Assembly (NCBI RefSeq): GCF_009601705.1
Contig: NZ_CP045687.1
Span: 1,524,001-1,588,000, forward strand
Source of the DNA: Sulfolobus sp. E5-1-F
GTDB taxonomy: Archaea > Thermoproteota > Thermoprotei_A > Sulfolobales > Sulfolobaceae
Direction of reading: 5' to 3'
DNA length: 64,000 bases
The notes under the pieces are model-generated. The model searched no databases. It had not been told where the DNA came from and saw only the letters and a list, made by a program, of their open reading frames with translations. Within the stretch, counting starts at the first letter, position 1. Each line of letters starts with the position of its first letter. The position numbers were made by a program, and so were the translations under genes. This document shows, piece after piece, positions 1 through 9,236 of the stretch.

Positions 1-1
1 G

Positions 2-205
2 AGGGGAAATCTAGAACTAGGACCGGCGTTCTTAAGAAGAGTAAAAAAGGATGATCTTATCGTAGTCTCTACTCTTTCTAAGCTTTACACTATTAACTGT
101 TTTAGAATTGATACGGGGGATGAGAATTTAGATAAGCTCTTTTCAGGTGTCTACAATGTCATAGTAGGTTACAACAAATTTTACGCTATTAAAACTTGTC
201 AATGA
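2..205 (+). CDS. Predicted ATP-NAD kinase (COG3199-type), C-terminal end only
   Basis: An open frame from base 2 to the TGA at 203-205 gives the last 67 residues of a protein cut by the window edge. The visible part has the pattern NLELGPAFLRRV, then LIVVSTLSKL, then DTGDENLDKLFSG and VIVGY. This is how the C-terminal sandwich domain of the archaeal COG3199 family ends (predicted polyphosphate/ATP-dependent NAD kinases, which make NADP). The catalytic N-terminal part is outside the window, so the assignment rests on remembered family pattern only. The gene runs toward whiP with an 84-base gap. Confidence 0.6.
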   Translation, partial: RGNLELGPAFLRRVKKDDLIVVSTLSKLYTINCFRIDTGDENLDKLFSGVYNVIVGYNKFYAIKTCQ

Positions 206-289
206 GTACTACTTAAATGAAAAATTAACTGAATAATTCCAATCGGAATTTTAGCTTGTATTTTAAGTTATAATGCCTAATATAATAAG
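206..289 (+). promoter_or_regulatory. whiP upstream region with a short palindrome
   Basis: AT-rich 84-base gap between the kinase stop and the whiP ATG. It holds an inverted repeat at 235-250, AATTCC-AATC-GGAATT, with perfect 6-base arms. It also holds a TACTACTT element at 207-214, which resembles the TACTAC arms in the gap downstream of whiP. A weak A/T-rich box (TATAATG, about 269-275) lies close to the ATG, so transcripts may be nearly leaderless. An autoregulatory or initiator-binding site is an inference. Confidence 0.35.
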
Positions 290-1030
290 ATGAGTGAGGA
301 CTATCAAAGAGATGATATAGAGGCCATAGCACAGCAGATAAGTGAGGAGGAGAAGCCAGGTAAGGAGTCACCTAGATCCAAATTGGTTGAAGCAATACTA
401 CTCCTCCTTTACGCAAGACCATTAAGAACAGCTGAAATTGCAACTAATTTAGGTTACGAAACTAAATATATAAGTAGCTATCTCAGTTATTGGAAGAAGA
501 AAGGTTTGGTTTATCAAGAAGGGGGAAGATGGCACTTAAGTAGGAGAGGAGAGAATATAGCTAGAGATATCATCGAATCACAAAACAATTCTAAATTCAA
601 AGAATATTTATTACTTGCTAAGCAAGTACTAGAAAGTGAAAAAGTTTACCAGACAAAAAACAACAAAGCAGGGAAAAGAGATGACAAAAAAGCACAAGAA
701 GTTTTGTGGTTTATTGAAGAAAAAACCAGTAAGGAGAACAAAAAACAACAAAAGTCTAATCCAACGGATTGTATAAAGGAGATTTTGGATAAGCTTGATG
801 ATGATGAAAAAGAAATACTAAGCTATCTATTAAACAAATATAAAGAGTGGGGAACAACTTACATCTATCTCGATCAGCTTCAAGAAGAAATGAAAGCTGA
901 TACTAGTTGGTTATTTAGAGTGCTCAAAAACTTACAAATTAAAAGGCTCCTATACGTATATCAAGATCCTAAAATGGGAGTCAGAATAGGACTTTCGAAA
1001 ACTCTAAAAGAAAAGCTATCTTCTTGCTAA
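290..1030 (+). CDS. whiP: Winged-helix initiator protein WhiP
   Basis: A 246-residue soluble protein with a winged helix at each end. The N-terminal one spans about residues 28-90 ([20 protein letters not shown], then a wing with [10 protein letters not shown]). The C-terminal one spans about 170-246 ([15 protein letters not shown] to [14 protein letters not shown]). They are joined by a charged, Lys/Gln-rich linker. This architecture, and a position a few genes from thermosome alpha, match Sulfolobus WhiP, the replication initiator that acts at oriC3 independently of Orc1/Cdc6 and is distantly related to Cdt1 (known from Robinson and Bell). The start is the first ATG, which gives a complete first domain. 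It could be another tandem-wHTH regulator, but length and context favour WhiP. Confidence 0.75.
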   Translation: MSEDYQRDDIEAIAQQISEEEKPGKESPRSKLVEAILLLLYARPLRTAEIATNLGYETKYISSYLSYWKKKGLVYQEGGRWHLSRRGENIARDIIESQNNSKFKEYLLLAKQVLESEKVYQTKNNKAGKRDDKKAQEVLWFIEEKTSKENKKQQKSNPTDCIKEILDKLDDDEKEILSYLLNKYKEWGTTYIYLDQLQEEMKADTSWLFRVLKNLQIKRLLYVYQDPKMGVRIGLSKTLKEKLSSC

Positions 1031-1219
1031 CTTTCTCTTTCCCTTTTGTTATTATTTACTACTACTATATACATAGATTATATTATGGGGTATTGATTTG
1101 TATGTAAAAATTATACAAACTGTTTGCTTTAACATATAATATGATAAAGTCACATTAGTAGTAGTAGTAATCTATTTAATCTTTGTACTAGAAGTTATAG
1201 CAAGTAGGAGGGATAATTT
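1031..1219. other. oriC3: Candidate replication origin oriC3 (AT-rich gap beside whiP)
   Basis: A 189-base, very AT-rich intergenic stretch between whiP and the next gene. It contains a long-range inverted repeat: TTACTACTACTA at 1056-1067 and its complement within TAGTAGTAGTAGTAA at 1156-1170. Between these lies a second inverted repeat, TTGTAT (1098-1103) and ATACAA (1113-1118). In Sulfolobus the third origin, oriC3, lies next to whiP, so this gap is the natural candidate. I see no recognisable ORB element here. The exact origin could instead be the gap upstream of whiP. Confidence 0.5.
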
Positions 1220-1546
1220 ATGTCAACTAATAAATCAGTGAAAATGTCTGAAGATGAGATAAACAAAGCATTGGCAAAAGCCGAAAAAGAGGCGGAAAAA
1301 AAGGATCATAAGAGACAATGGATAGAACGTATGATAAAAAGCGCTAAAACTTACTACAAGTTATGTCCTTATTATGATAAGAAGAATAATAAGTGTTTTC
1401 TTACATTGGGCGATAAATGTCAGCGCGATGGTAAATATGAGACTTGTCCAATATTTATTTCATTCTTAGATAATAAGTATCAAGAAATTGTTAATAAGAA
1501 GAAAATGTTACCAATGGATTTTCAAGATTTAGCGTTAATGACTTAA
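1220..1546 (+). CDS. Small Cys-motif protein, function unknown
   Basis: A 108-residue protein with a good Shine-Dalgarno-like GGAGGG just before ATG. The N-terminal 45 residues are charged and probably helical. The core has four Cys at 49, 59, 67 and 76 in the pattern CPYYDKKNNKC...C...TCP, a likely metal (Zn or Fe-S) site. The same CPYY...C...C...C arrangement occurs twice in the minus-strand protein at 5789-6181, so the two seem to belong to one small Sulfolobales family. I do not recognise a function. The final residues (MDFQDLALMT) are not basic. It is followed at 37 bases by the next gene in the same direction, so co-transcription is possible. Confidence 0.7.
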   Translation: MSTNKSVKMSEDEINKALAKAEKEAEKKDHKRQWIERMIKSAKTYYKLCPYYDKKNNKCFLTLGDKCQRDGKYETCPIFISFLDNKYQEIVNKKKMLPMDFQDLALMT

Positions 1547-1582
1547 GTTTTATATAAAATGGCTTTCTAAATTATAAGTAGA

Positions 1583-2410
1583 GTGCCAAGACGTAAGAAA
1601 AATGAGGAAGAAAAAGCTTCTAGTGAAAAGAATAATAAAGAGGAGATGAGGAAGAAAAAATCTTCTAGTAGTAAAAAAACTGAGAAGTATGTAGATCCAG
1701 ATAAGGTTTTGGACGAATACTTGGATGAAGTAGTAAATGCGTTAGGAATTTCCTATTTAAACCTTTCAAGAGAGGTTCTAAAGGAGGTGTTAAGAGAGCC
1801 CTTTGCCATGGCCGTTGGGGAAGTAAAAACTAAGCCTAAAGTATCTACGATAATTAATAGGCTTAGAGCGATGGGAGATAGATTAATGGAAATAATATCG
1901 TATAAACTCTTACGTTTATATGATGTGGAGAAACTCAGTGATGACCAACTAGAGTTTATAGTAACTTATGGTAAAGGAGGTTTAATTCCAATAATGGATA
2001 AGTTATATAAAGAATGCTTGAAGAGAAATAGAAATGATTTAGTAGATCTATTGAGAGCTACTTGGTCGATGTTCGCAAATATCTTAAGATCTCCTATTAA
2101 ATGTCCTAAATGTGAATTTGATTCTGTAATGCCAGATTTGAGTTGTAGGATCTGTGGCTATACGTTAAGTATGAAGGAATTAAAGAATATTATACAAGTA
2201 ATTGATATATTACAAGATTTTTTGAAGATAGATAGGGATGGATTTAACGAGATCTTAAAGTCTGGTTTTTTCTATTATACTTCCGAGGGACCTATTCCGC
2301 CATCCAAATTTAGACCTAGTCAAGGGCAAATGTATTTTGAAGTAATTCTCAATAAGGAGGAGAAGAGAAAATTAGAGAGCATCTCGCGCAGTATTTTACC
2401 GGGGAGTTAA
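1583..2410 (+). CDS. Zinc-ribbon protein of unknown function
   Basis: A 275-residue protein starting at GTG. It has a Lys/Glu/Ser-rich disordered N-terminus (about 1-35), a helical middle (about 45-170), then a zinc ribbon CPKCEFDSVMPDLSCRICGY near residues 173-192, and a helical C-terminus. The charged tail and ribbon suggest nucleic-acid or ribosome contact, but I know of no assigned function. Its last 62 bases overlap the 3' end of the convergent gene at 2349-3131. Both overlapping ends look like real protein: here the C-terminus RKLESISRSILPGS, there a conserved-looking zinc finger. Confidence 0.65.
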   Translation: MPRRKKNEEEKASSEKNNKEEMRKKKSSSSKKTEKYVDPDKVLDEYLDEVVNALGISYLNLSREVLKEVLREPFAMAVGEVKTKPKVSTIINRLRAMGDRLMEIISYKLLRLYDVEKLSDDQLEFIVTYGKGGLIPIMDKLYKECLKRNRNDLVDLLRATWSMFANILRSPIKCPKCEFDSVMPDLSCRICGYTLSMKELKNIIQVIDILQDFLKIDRDGFNEILKSGFFYYTSEGPIPPSKFRPSQGQMYFEVILNKEEKRKLESISRSILPGS

Positions 2411-3131
2411 TTAATCCTCCACAACCCTCACATCTATAATCTTTTCCTCTTGTTTCAAGTAGTTTTTTAGAATTATGAAAAGCGTGGAATAGCTCATAAT
2501 TTTCTTTTAGCGTTTCTCTTTCCCATACTAGAATTTCATTAAAAATTTCATCCTTTGTTACTATCACATTAGATTTGTTAGATATGAAACTTTGCAATTC
2601 GTGTAAAGAGGTATTATAGAATGGTATTATAAACGAAATATTATTAATTTTGTATTCTAATCCTATCATTTGGATATAAGTATAATCTTGGTTTGTTATC
2701 GAGTATATTAAGTAGGCCATCAAGAAATCCGCCGTTAAAGGTAAAAAGATTTTATTTATTCCGTTTTTTTCCGAAAACTGTTTACTCTTTATGATTAAGT
2801 TCCATATATCATCAAGGATAGAATTTTGTGGTTCTAATGAGATTTCATAATATTGTAAATTAAATCTGGTGTAGATTTTATTTATTATATTTCTTAGAAT
2901 TTCTTGAATAAAGCTTAGATAAGAAGGATAAGCAAATAAGATTTTGTCACTATTTACTATTATTTTTCTTGGGTAAAGTTCTCTCTTAATTCTCTTGACT
3001 ATCTCGTCTTTGTTACATATGTTACATAATCTTCTTCCTCCTACTACGCTTATAGCATCTCTTTTGTTACATCTTTCGCACATCATATTAGAGAAGAATG
3101 AATTTTTTATCAATTTAAAAAATTGCTTCAC
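2349..3131 (-). CDS. Divergent Ncs6/TtuA-like protein without a PP-loop
   Basis: A 260-residue protein with a zinc finger at each end: CERCNKRDA...LCNIC near residues 18-39, and CEGCGGLINSPVKYCARC near 234-251. A central alpha/beta domain lies between them. This order (N-terminal finger, ATP-pyrophosphatase domain, C-terminal finger) is that of the TtuA/Ncs6/CTU1 tRNA 2-thiolation enzymes. The signature SGGKDS loop, however, is replaced by an unrelated stretch around FAYPSYLSFIQEIL, so ATP-dependent adenylation chemistry is unlikely. It may be a degenerate paralog with a binding or structural role. It runs convergent to and overlaps the previous gene by 62 bases, and lies divergent from thsA with a short gap. 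Confidence 0.5.
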   Translation of the reverse strand: MKQFFKLIKNSFFSNMMCERCNKRDAISVVGGRRLCNICNKDEIVKRIKRELYPRKIIVNSDKILFAYPSYLSFIQEILRNIINKIYTRFNLQYYEISLEPQNSILDDIWNLIIKSKQFSEKNGINKIFLPLTADFLMAYLIYSITNQDYTYIQMIGLEYKINNISFIIPFYNTSLHELQSFISNKSNVIVTKDEIFNEILVWERETLKENYELFHAFHNSKKLLETRGKDYRCEGCGGLINSPVKYCARCSLIFSSPPY

Positions 3132-3148
3132 GGTTTGCTTGGGAGAAA

Positions 3149-3163
3149 AATTTTTATATAAGC
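3149..3163 (+). promoter_or_regulatory. thsA promoter (TATA box)
   Basis: AAATTTTTATATAAG about 40-50 bases before the thermosome ATG is a strong archaeal TATA box. It is preceded by the purine-rich GGGAGAAAA (BRE-like). Transcription would start near 3180-3187, followed by a short leader containing GGTGTTGTGAGGT. Sulfolobus thermosome genes are strongly expressed and heat responsive; a heat-shock element is not visible to me. Confidence 0.65.
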
Positions 3164-3198
3164 GATACTAATGTTCACACGGAACGGTGTTGTGAGGT

Positions 3199-4881
3199 AT
3201 GGCAGCTCCAGTCTTATTACTTAAAGAGGGAACAAGTAGAACTACTGGTAGAGATGCGTTAAGGAACAATATACTTGCTGCAAAGACACTAGCTGAGATG
3301 TTAAGGAGCAGTTTAGGTCCAAAAGGTCTTGATAAAATGTTAATTGATAGTTTTGGTGACGTAACCATAACTAATGATGGTGCTACAATAGTAAAGGATA
3401 TGGAGATTCAGCATCCAGCAGCGAAGTTATTAGTAGAAGCAGCTAAAGCGCAAGATGCTGAAGTAGGCGATGGTACTACAAGCGCTGTAGTGTTAGCTGG
3501 TGCTCTATTAGAGAAGGCTGAAAGTTTATTGGATCAAAATATACATCCAACAATAATTATTGAGGGGTATAAGAAGGCATATAACAAGGCCTTAGAGTTA
3601 CTTCCACAGCTAGGAACTAGAATTGATATAAAAGATTTGAATTCTTCAGTTGCTAGGGACACTCTAAGAAAGATAGCATTTACTACGCTAGCAAGTAAGT
3701 TTATTGCAGAAGGTGCTGAATTAAATAAAATAATTGATATGGTAATAGATGCAATAGTTAATGTTGCAGAACCTCTACCTAATGGCGGATACAATGTGAG
3801 TTTAGACTTAATAAAGATAGATAAGAAGAAAGGTGGAAATATAGAGGATAGTGTATTAGTTAAAGGACTAGTACTAGATAAGGAGGTTGTACACCCTGGA
3901 ATGCCTAGAAGAGTCACTAAAGCCAAGATAGCCGTTTTAGATGCAGCGTTAGAAGTAGAGAAGCCTGAAATTTCAGCTAAGATAAGTATAACATCACCAG
4001 AGCAAATTAAGGCTTTCTTAGATGAGGAATCCAAGTATCTTAAGGACATGGTTGATAAATTAGCGTCAATAGGTGCCAACGTTGTAATATGCCAGAAGGG
4101 TATTGATGATATTGCACAGCACTTCCTAGCTAAGAAAGGTATATTAGCTGTAAGAAGAGTTAAGAGGAGTGATATAGAGAAATTAGAGAAGGCATTAGGT
4201 GCGAGGATAATAAGCAGCATTAAAGATGCTACTCCCGATGATTTAGGATACGCAGAATTAGTTGAGGAAAGAAGAGTTGGAAATGATAAAATGGTATTTA
4301 TAGAAGGAGCTAAGAACTTAAAGGCCGTGAACATCTTATTAAGAGGTTCAAATGATATGGCATTAGATGAGGCTGAGAGGAGTATAAATGATGCATTACA
4401 TGCTTTGAGGAACATATTATTGGAGCCAGTAATATTACCGGGTGGCGGTGCTATCGAGTTAGAATTAGCGATGAAATTAAGAGAGTATGCTAGAAGTGTA
4501 GGAGGTAAGGAGCAATTAGCTATAGAAGCATTTGCGGACGCATTAGAGGAAATACCTATGATTCTAGCTGAAACTGCAGGACTGGAGGCTATATCTGCGT
4601 TGATGGACTTAAGAGCTAGGCATGCGAAAGGATTAACTAATACTGGTGTAGATGCCATAGGTGGCAAGATCGTAGATGACGTATATGTGTTAAACATTAT
4701 TGAGCCAATAAGAGTAAAGGCTCAAGTGTTAAAGAGTGCAACAGAGGCAGCTACGGCAATATTAAAGATTGATGATCTAATAGCTGCTGCCCCATTAAAG
4801 AGCGAGAAGAAAGGAGGAGAAGGAAGTAAAGAAGAAAGTGGTGGAGAAGGAGGACCAAGTACTCCATCTTTAGGAGACTAA
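3199..4881 (+). CDS. thsA: Thermosome alpha subunit (TF55-alpha, group II chaperonin)
   Basis: A 560-residue group II chaperonin subunit that refolds proteins in a nine-fold double ring (the rosettasome) with TF55-beta/gamma. The ATP site shows [11 protein letters not shown] and [11 protein letters not shown] (about residues 35-65) and [12 protein letters not shown] (about 92-103), with a second conserved GGGAIE block near 416. The C-terminal tail is rich in Gly, Glu, Ser and Lys ([16 protein letters not shown]), typical of the alpha subunit. The sequence is very close to what I recall of S. solfataricus TF55-alpha. It is a single gene behind its own strong promoter. Its last 12 bases overlap the end of the convergent gene at 4870. 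Confidence 0.97.
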   Translation: MAAPVLLLKEGTSRTTGRDALRNNILAAKTLAEMLRSSLGPKGLDKMLIDSFGDVTITNDGATIVKDMEIQHPAAKLLVEAAKAQDAEVGDGTTSAVVLAGALLEKAESLLDQNIHPTIIIEGYKKAYNKALELLPQLGTRIDIKDLNSSVARDTLRKIAFTTLASKFIAEGAELNKIIDMVIDAIVNVAEPLPNGGYNVSLDLIKIDKKKGGNIEDSVLVKGLVLDKEVVHPGMPRRVTKAKIAVLDAALEVEKPEISAKISITSPEQIKAFLDEESKYLKDMVDKLASIGANVVICQKGIDDIAQHFLAKKGILAVRRVKRSDIEKLEKALGARIISSIKDATPDDLGYAELVEERRVGNDKMVFIEGAKNLKAVNILLRGSNDMALDEAERSINDALHALRNILLEPVILPGGGAIELELAMKLREYARSVGGKEQLAIEAFADALEEIPMILAETAGLEAISALMDLRARHAKGLTNTGVDAIGGKIVDDVYVLNIIEPIRVKAQVLKSATEAATAILKIDDLIAAAPLKSEKKGGEGSKEESGGEGGPSTPSLGD

Positions 4882-5241
4882 ATATTTTTTGTTAACTGAG
4901 ACTTTAACGTTAGACTCTTCAGTATTTTCTGTATATCCGTTTATTTCCTCCAATATTTTATCTGCTACTTTTTTTATGTCTTCATCTGTATAATTATCTT
5001 TAATAGCTTCTAATAGTTTCTTTGTTACGTCTGGGCCTAAAATTAAGCTGAGTTCTGTGAAGTCTGGGCTTAGTAGGAAATCTATTAGTTTTTTCGGATT
5101 TCCTCCGTAAGAGGAGAAGTTGTATTTAACTTCTGCCTCTCCTAAAATTCTTCTTGCTTCGTCTAGCCTTTTCGAGTCTATTGATAGTGGCGATAGGATC
5201 TTACTAGCTACATGTCTAAGGAAGTCCGGTTGATTCAACAT
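4870..5241 (-). CDS. Hypothetical protein
   Basis: A 123-residue, mostly helical acidic protein with no Cys and no transmembrane segment. I see a helical N-terminal half ([19 protein letters not shown]) and a second helical block [17 protein letters not shown] ending in an acidic tail. It starts at ATG with a 240-base AT-rich gap upstream and ends by overlapping the 3' end of thsA by 12 bases. I do not recognise a family. Its reading frame is clean and its codon use resembles its neighbours, so it is probably real. Confidence 0.6.
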   Translation of the reverse strand: MLNQPDFLRHVASKILSPLSIDSKRLDEARRILGEAEVKYNFSSYGGNPKKLIDFLLSPDFTELSLILGPDVTKKLLEAIKDNYTDEDIKKVADKILEEINGYTENTEESNVKVSVNKKYLVS

Positions 5242-5494
5242 TGTCGCCTAATAATGTTAATCTAAACACAATAATATAAGTATACATTCATGATCTAGCT
5301 TCCTTTCTATCTTAAAAGCTTCGGTCTCATTCTTTATAAGATCTGGTTATGAAGAGATATTAATTATTTAATATTAGAAATATTTATTGACCTATGCTAT
5401 AAGACGTTGGTATAATGAAGAATGAAATTGATTTTAAAAATTCGCATAATGTTTAAAAGTAAGAAATGAGAAATGAACGTGAGTGTGTATTAGT

Positions 5495-5803
5495 ATGAGT
5501 AATGAGACTAAGAAGAGAGGTAAGAAGTCGGCTTCCAATTCTGGTAGTAACGTGGAAAACAAACTAAAGGTAGTCTATTCTGATAAAGACGTTATAGTAA
5601 TGACTGCACCGAATGAGGACGAATTAAAACAAATACTACTTGACTTATTAAATGAAAAGCCAATGAATTTAAAGGAATTACATAGTATGTTATCTGGAAT
5701 TGCAAGCGAGGATAAGATAAGAAGAGCATTGGCGGATCTAGTTGAAAAAGGTAAAATCAACTTATCAGAAGACGGTAGATATGTTAAGTTAGGTACCGAG
5801 TAA
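5495..5803 (+). CDS. Small winged-helix DNA-binding protein
   Basis: About 102 residues with a basic, Ser/Lys/Asn-rich N-terminal tail (NETKKRGKKSASNSGSN) and a C-terminal winged-helix-like domain (LKQILLDLLNEKPMNLKELHSML, then LADLVEKGKINLSEDGRYVKL). I prefer the ATG at 5495 over the in-frame GTG at 5483 because it sits at the usual distance from the A/T box near 5430-5440 and follows a GTG-rich stretch. Likely a small chromatin-associated or regulatory protein; target unknown. Its last 15 bases overlap the convergent gene at 5789. Confidence 0.65.
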   Translation: MSNETKKRGKKSASNSGSNVENKLKVVYSDKDVIVMTAPNEDELKQILLDLLNEKPMNLKELHSMLSGIASEDKIRRALADLVEKGKINLSEDGRYVKLGTE

Positions 5804-6181
5804 AGTTCTATATGGACATCTTTGAAATTCTTTATTACATAATATGGCTTGACTTGTTACCAAAACTCTTTTAATTGCATTACAATATGCTATGATTCCT
5901 TTTTCACTCTTTATGAGCTGATAATGTTCACAACCACTGTCTACAATGCTCTCTAAAGCGTTTATTTTTGGGTAAAATCTAATCTCTTGCTCAATGGTTT
6001 TATCTTGATTAAATTTCTCTAATCCCGTTTTGCTATCGCTCCCATCATCTAAGAAGTATCTACAAGTTTTGAATTGACCAAAGCACCTATTAGTAGAAGT
6101 TACAACATCAGAAGGTTTATCTAATGCAGGTGATGTGCAATAACCATTCTTGTAATAGGGACATACATTATGTTTCTGCAA
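5789..6181 (-). CDS. Protein with two four-cysteine modules, unknown function
   Basis: A 130-residue protein with eight Cys in two similar modules. The first is C7, C15, C33, C40 (CPYYKNGYC ... CFGQFKTCRYF). The second is C84, C100, C115, C122 (CEHYQ ... YC ... CNKEFQRCPYR). Each resembles the single module of the 108-residue protein at 1220-1546. The pattern suggests Zn or Fe-S binding; I do not recognise a named family. It overlaps the upstream minus-strand gene at 6168-6371 by 14 bases, so the two probably form an operon, and it is convergent with the small winged-helix gene. Confidence 0.65.
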   Translation of the reverse strand: MQKHNVCPYYKNGYCTSPALDKPSDVVTSTNRCFGQFKTCRYFLDDGSDSKTGLEKFNQDKTIEQEIRFYPKINALESIVDSGCEHYQLIKSEKGIIAYCNAIKRVLVTSQAILCNKEFQRCPYRTLLGT

Positions 6182-6371
6182 TTTCTCTCACAATTACATG
6201 TACTCCAACTAGATCACTTTCATCTTTATTTTCTGTCCACTGTGGCAAATGTAACCTAGTTATTACAAGGTCTTCCCCTATGTGACTTAATGATTTTTTA
6301 AGTCCTTGTTCATTAATTTTGGGATTTCCACTATAATCCTCTACTATTAGGATTTCAACCCTTTTCTTCAT
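6168..6371 (-). CDS. Small hypothetical protein
   Basis: A 67-residue protein beginning MKKRVEILIVEDYSGNP, with an alpha/beta look: a first beta strand, a helix LKKSLSHIG, and a terminal strand GVHVIVREI. It starts 55 bases upstream of the divergent argS start and its stop region overlaps the start of the two-module Cys protein, which suggests translational coupling. No family recognised. Confidence 0.6.
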   Translation of the reverse strand: MKKRVEILIVEDYSGNPKINEQGLKKSLSHIGEDLVITRLHLPQWTENKDESDLVGVHVIVREIAET

Positions 6372-6425
6372 GATTATATGATTCTGGTGAGTAAATATTA
6401 AAAGTTATAAGGCATAAAACGTGAT

Positions 6426-8303
6426 GTGGATATAATAGGAAGAGCCAAGAAAGAATTGGCGGAATATGTAGCTACGCAATTGGGCATAAACGAGGAGGAA
6501 GTCTTTAAAAATATTACATATCCTCCTAGGGAGGAGCTTGGTGATTTATCGTTAGCGTTACCATCATTAATGAAGGGAAATATAAATGAGAAAGTGAAAT
6601 CATTACAAGAATATAAAGGTGAGTTAATAGATAAGATAGAAATAGCTGGAATATATCTTAATGCGAGGTTTAATATAAGAAATCTTTTTGTGAGAATCTT
6701 TAGTGTACTAGACGATAGTTATGGACTAGAAAAAATCGAAAAACCAAAAAGAATTGTAGTTGAACACACGAGTGCTAATCCGATACATCCGTTACATATA
6801 GGTCATTTGAGAAATACGATACTTGGAGATGCACTTGCTAGAGCGTTAAAAGCTAGAGGTCATTCAGTTAATGTTAGATTTTACGTTAACGATACCGGGA
6901 GGCAAGTTGCAGTTTTAATTTACGGCTTGAAACTTTTGGGTTTCCCTGATCCAGAGCCAAATGTAAAGAAGGATCTATGGTTAGGTACAATATACGCTAT
7001 GACTAATGTAATTTTAGAAATTAGAAAGTTAAGAGAAGAATTAAAGAAACTTACAGAGTCAGAGTATAGGGAGAAAGTAAGGGAATTAGATGATCTAATA
7101 GGAATAGCCAATGATCTAAGGAATAGGAATGAGGTACTTTTCGATAAGTTAGCAGATGCTGTAAATGCTTCTGAAGATCCGGAAAGGGAGATAGGAGAAA
7201 TCATAAAGAAATATGAAGAGGGTAATAATGAACTAAAGGGAATTATCAGAAAGTACATTAGTTATGCATTAGAAGGCTTCAGTGAGACTTTATCTAAACT
7301 TAATATAAAATTTGATAATTTTGATTATGAGAGTGACTTGTTATGGGGCAATATGGTTGATGATGTATTAAAGGCATTATTGTCTTCTCCAGCCAAAATA
7401 CCATATAAGGGAGTAGTAGCATTGGATTTAGATAGTTTCTTAGGTAATGAAGCTAGATCTAAGTTAAGAATTCCAAGAGGGCTTAAGATACCTCCTTTAG
7501 TGTTGATGAGATCTGATGGAACTACCTTATATACCGTGAGGGATATTGCGTATACAATTTTCAAATTTAATCAGTTTAATGCGGATTTGGTTATAAATGT
7601 GATTGCAGAGGAGCAATACATTCCGCAAATACAATTAAGAGGTGCTTTAGAGTTGCTAGGATATTCGAGATTTGCAGAAAATTTATTGCATTATTCATAC
7701 GGGATGGTTAACATCCAAGGGCTAAGAATGAGTGGAAGACTAGGAAAGATAATAACTATTGACGAGATATACGAAAAACTAGACAGTATAGTTAAAAATA
7801 AGCTGAAAGAAAAGGGCGGTAATATGGAAAATATTAATGATATAGCAAATGCAGCGCTTAGATATGCAATTTTGTCAGTTTCTGCAAATAAGCCTTTATC
7901 ATTTGATTTAAACAGAATAACAAGTTTTGAGCAGAATAGTGGGCCTTATTTACAATATACTTATGCTAGAGCCGTTAACATATTAGCTAAGTCTACTGAA
8001 AGCCTAACTATGGATAAGGTAGACTTTAACGATTTAGTTGGAGACAAGAGGAAAATATTAATCTTGATAGCAAAATTCCCTGAGGCATTCAAAAACGCTG
8101 TAGACAACTTAAGATTAGAAGATTTAGTAGCATTTCTGAGAGAGTTATCTGACGTATTTAATAGTTGGTATGATAAGGAGAGAGTACTACAAGAGCAAGA
8201 TCTAGGAAAGAGAATGTTAAGATTATATATAGTGAAAGGAGTGTCAGTTGTATTAAAGAATGGGCTAAGTGTCTTAGGTATAAGGAGCTTAGAAAGGATG
8301 TAA
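6426..8303 (+). CDS. argS: Arginyl-tRNA synthetase
   Basis: A 625-residue class I synthetase that charges tRNA-Arg. It has an N-terminal additional domain (about 1-105), then the HIGH signature in HPLHIGHLRNTILGDALARA near residues 120-139. The KMSKS-equivalent loop is MSGRLGKIIT near 434-443. The C-terminal DALR anticodon-binding domain begins around LRYAILSVSANKPLSFDLNR. Translation starts at GTG (GTG GAT ATA ATA). A tRNA-Arg(TCG) gene lies 178 bases downstream, a pleasing but probably accidental pairing of enzyme and substrate. Confidence 0.96.
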   Translation: MDIIGRAKKELAEYVATQLGINEEEVFKNITYPPREELGDLSLALPSLMKGNINEKVKSLQEYKGELIDKIEIAGIYLNARFNIRNLFVRIFSVLDDSYGLEKIEKPKRIVVEHTSANPIHPLHIGHLRNTILGDALARALKARGHSVNVRFYVNDTGRQVAVLIYGLKLLGFPDPEPNVKKDLWLGTIYAMTNVILEIRKLREELKKLTESEYREKVRELDDLIGIANDLRNRNEVLFDKLADAVNASEDPEREIGEIIKKYEEGNNELKGIIRKYISYALEGFSETLSKLNIKFDNFDYESDLLWGNMVDDVLKALLSSPAKIPYKGVVALDLDSFLGNEARSKLRIPRGLKIPPLVLMRSDGTTLYTVRDIAYTIFKFNQFNADLVINVIAEEQYIPQIQLRGALELLGYSRFAENLLHYSYGMVNIQGLRMSGRLGKIITIDEIYEKLDSIVKNKLKEKGGNMENINDIANAALRYAILSVSANKPLSFDLNRITSFEQNSGPYLQYTYARAVNILAKSTESLTMDKVDFNDLVGDKRKILILIAKFPEAFKNAVDNLRLEDLVAFLRELSDVFNSWYDKERVLQEQDLGKRMLRLYIVKGVSVVLKNGLSVLGIRSLERM

Positions 8304-8480
8304 TTGAGATATAGAGAAAATATTCCGTTGATTAGTAAAGATATTAATCATTAAGTGGAAGTCATTATAATTCTTGTTAAAGATAATATTTTGAAACAGA
8401 TAAAAGTATATATTTTGTAATGAAAAGCAGATATTTAGCTCTAATCTTAATAATTAAAGTGGGGTAAGGATATTATAAGA

Positions 8481-8884
<404 letters not shown>

Positions 8885-9062
8885 TAGTAGTTTCCTGAAA
8901 ATGACGCATAGTAGATAATGTTTAGTTTTTTCAATGTAGAATTTAAGGTGTATTTATACTGTATATGCTTAGACTATTTACGATTACTTAAATCTTCTTG
9001 AAGAGAATCTATGTTAATATTTAAGGTTTAAGGAATTTGAGGTAAATTTACGTAAAGTACTA
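8885..9062 (+). mobile_element. MITE (ISC1217/SM2-like), copy A
   Basis: A 178-base non-coding element starting TAGTAGTTTCCTGAAAATGACG and ending GTAAATTTACGTAAAGTACTA. It is flanked by perfect 6-base duplications CAATTA (8879-8884 and 9063-9068). The ends form an imperfect terminal inverted repeat (TAGTAGTTTCC against TAGTACTTTAC). Two further copies lie at 27136-27308 and 38499-38678. The same ends border the complete transposase-bearing element at 37145-38288, which can probably move these copies in trans. Size and relation match the SM2 MITE/ISC1217 pair described for S. solfataricus; the name is from memory. Confidence 0.85.
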
Positions 9063-9236
9063 CAATTACTAGATTGCCAGGCCATCATAGAGTGTGGTCA
9101 ACAATTTCATGCATTTGAGATATTTGCATTTATTATCACTCACCTATCCACTAAATACACTTGAGTATAAAGAATGTTGTAGATTAGGAAGAAGGTAGAG
9201 AGCTGACTCGTTAACCTATTAGAACTCCAAGGGAAA

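Noticed and set aside
3534-4697. 387-codon open frame antisense to thsA
   Set aside because: Made of low-complexity Ser/Ile/Leu/Asn translation of the reverse of a conserved chaperonin gene; no start context and no family look.
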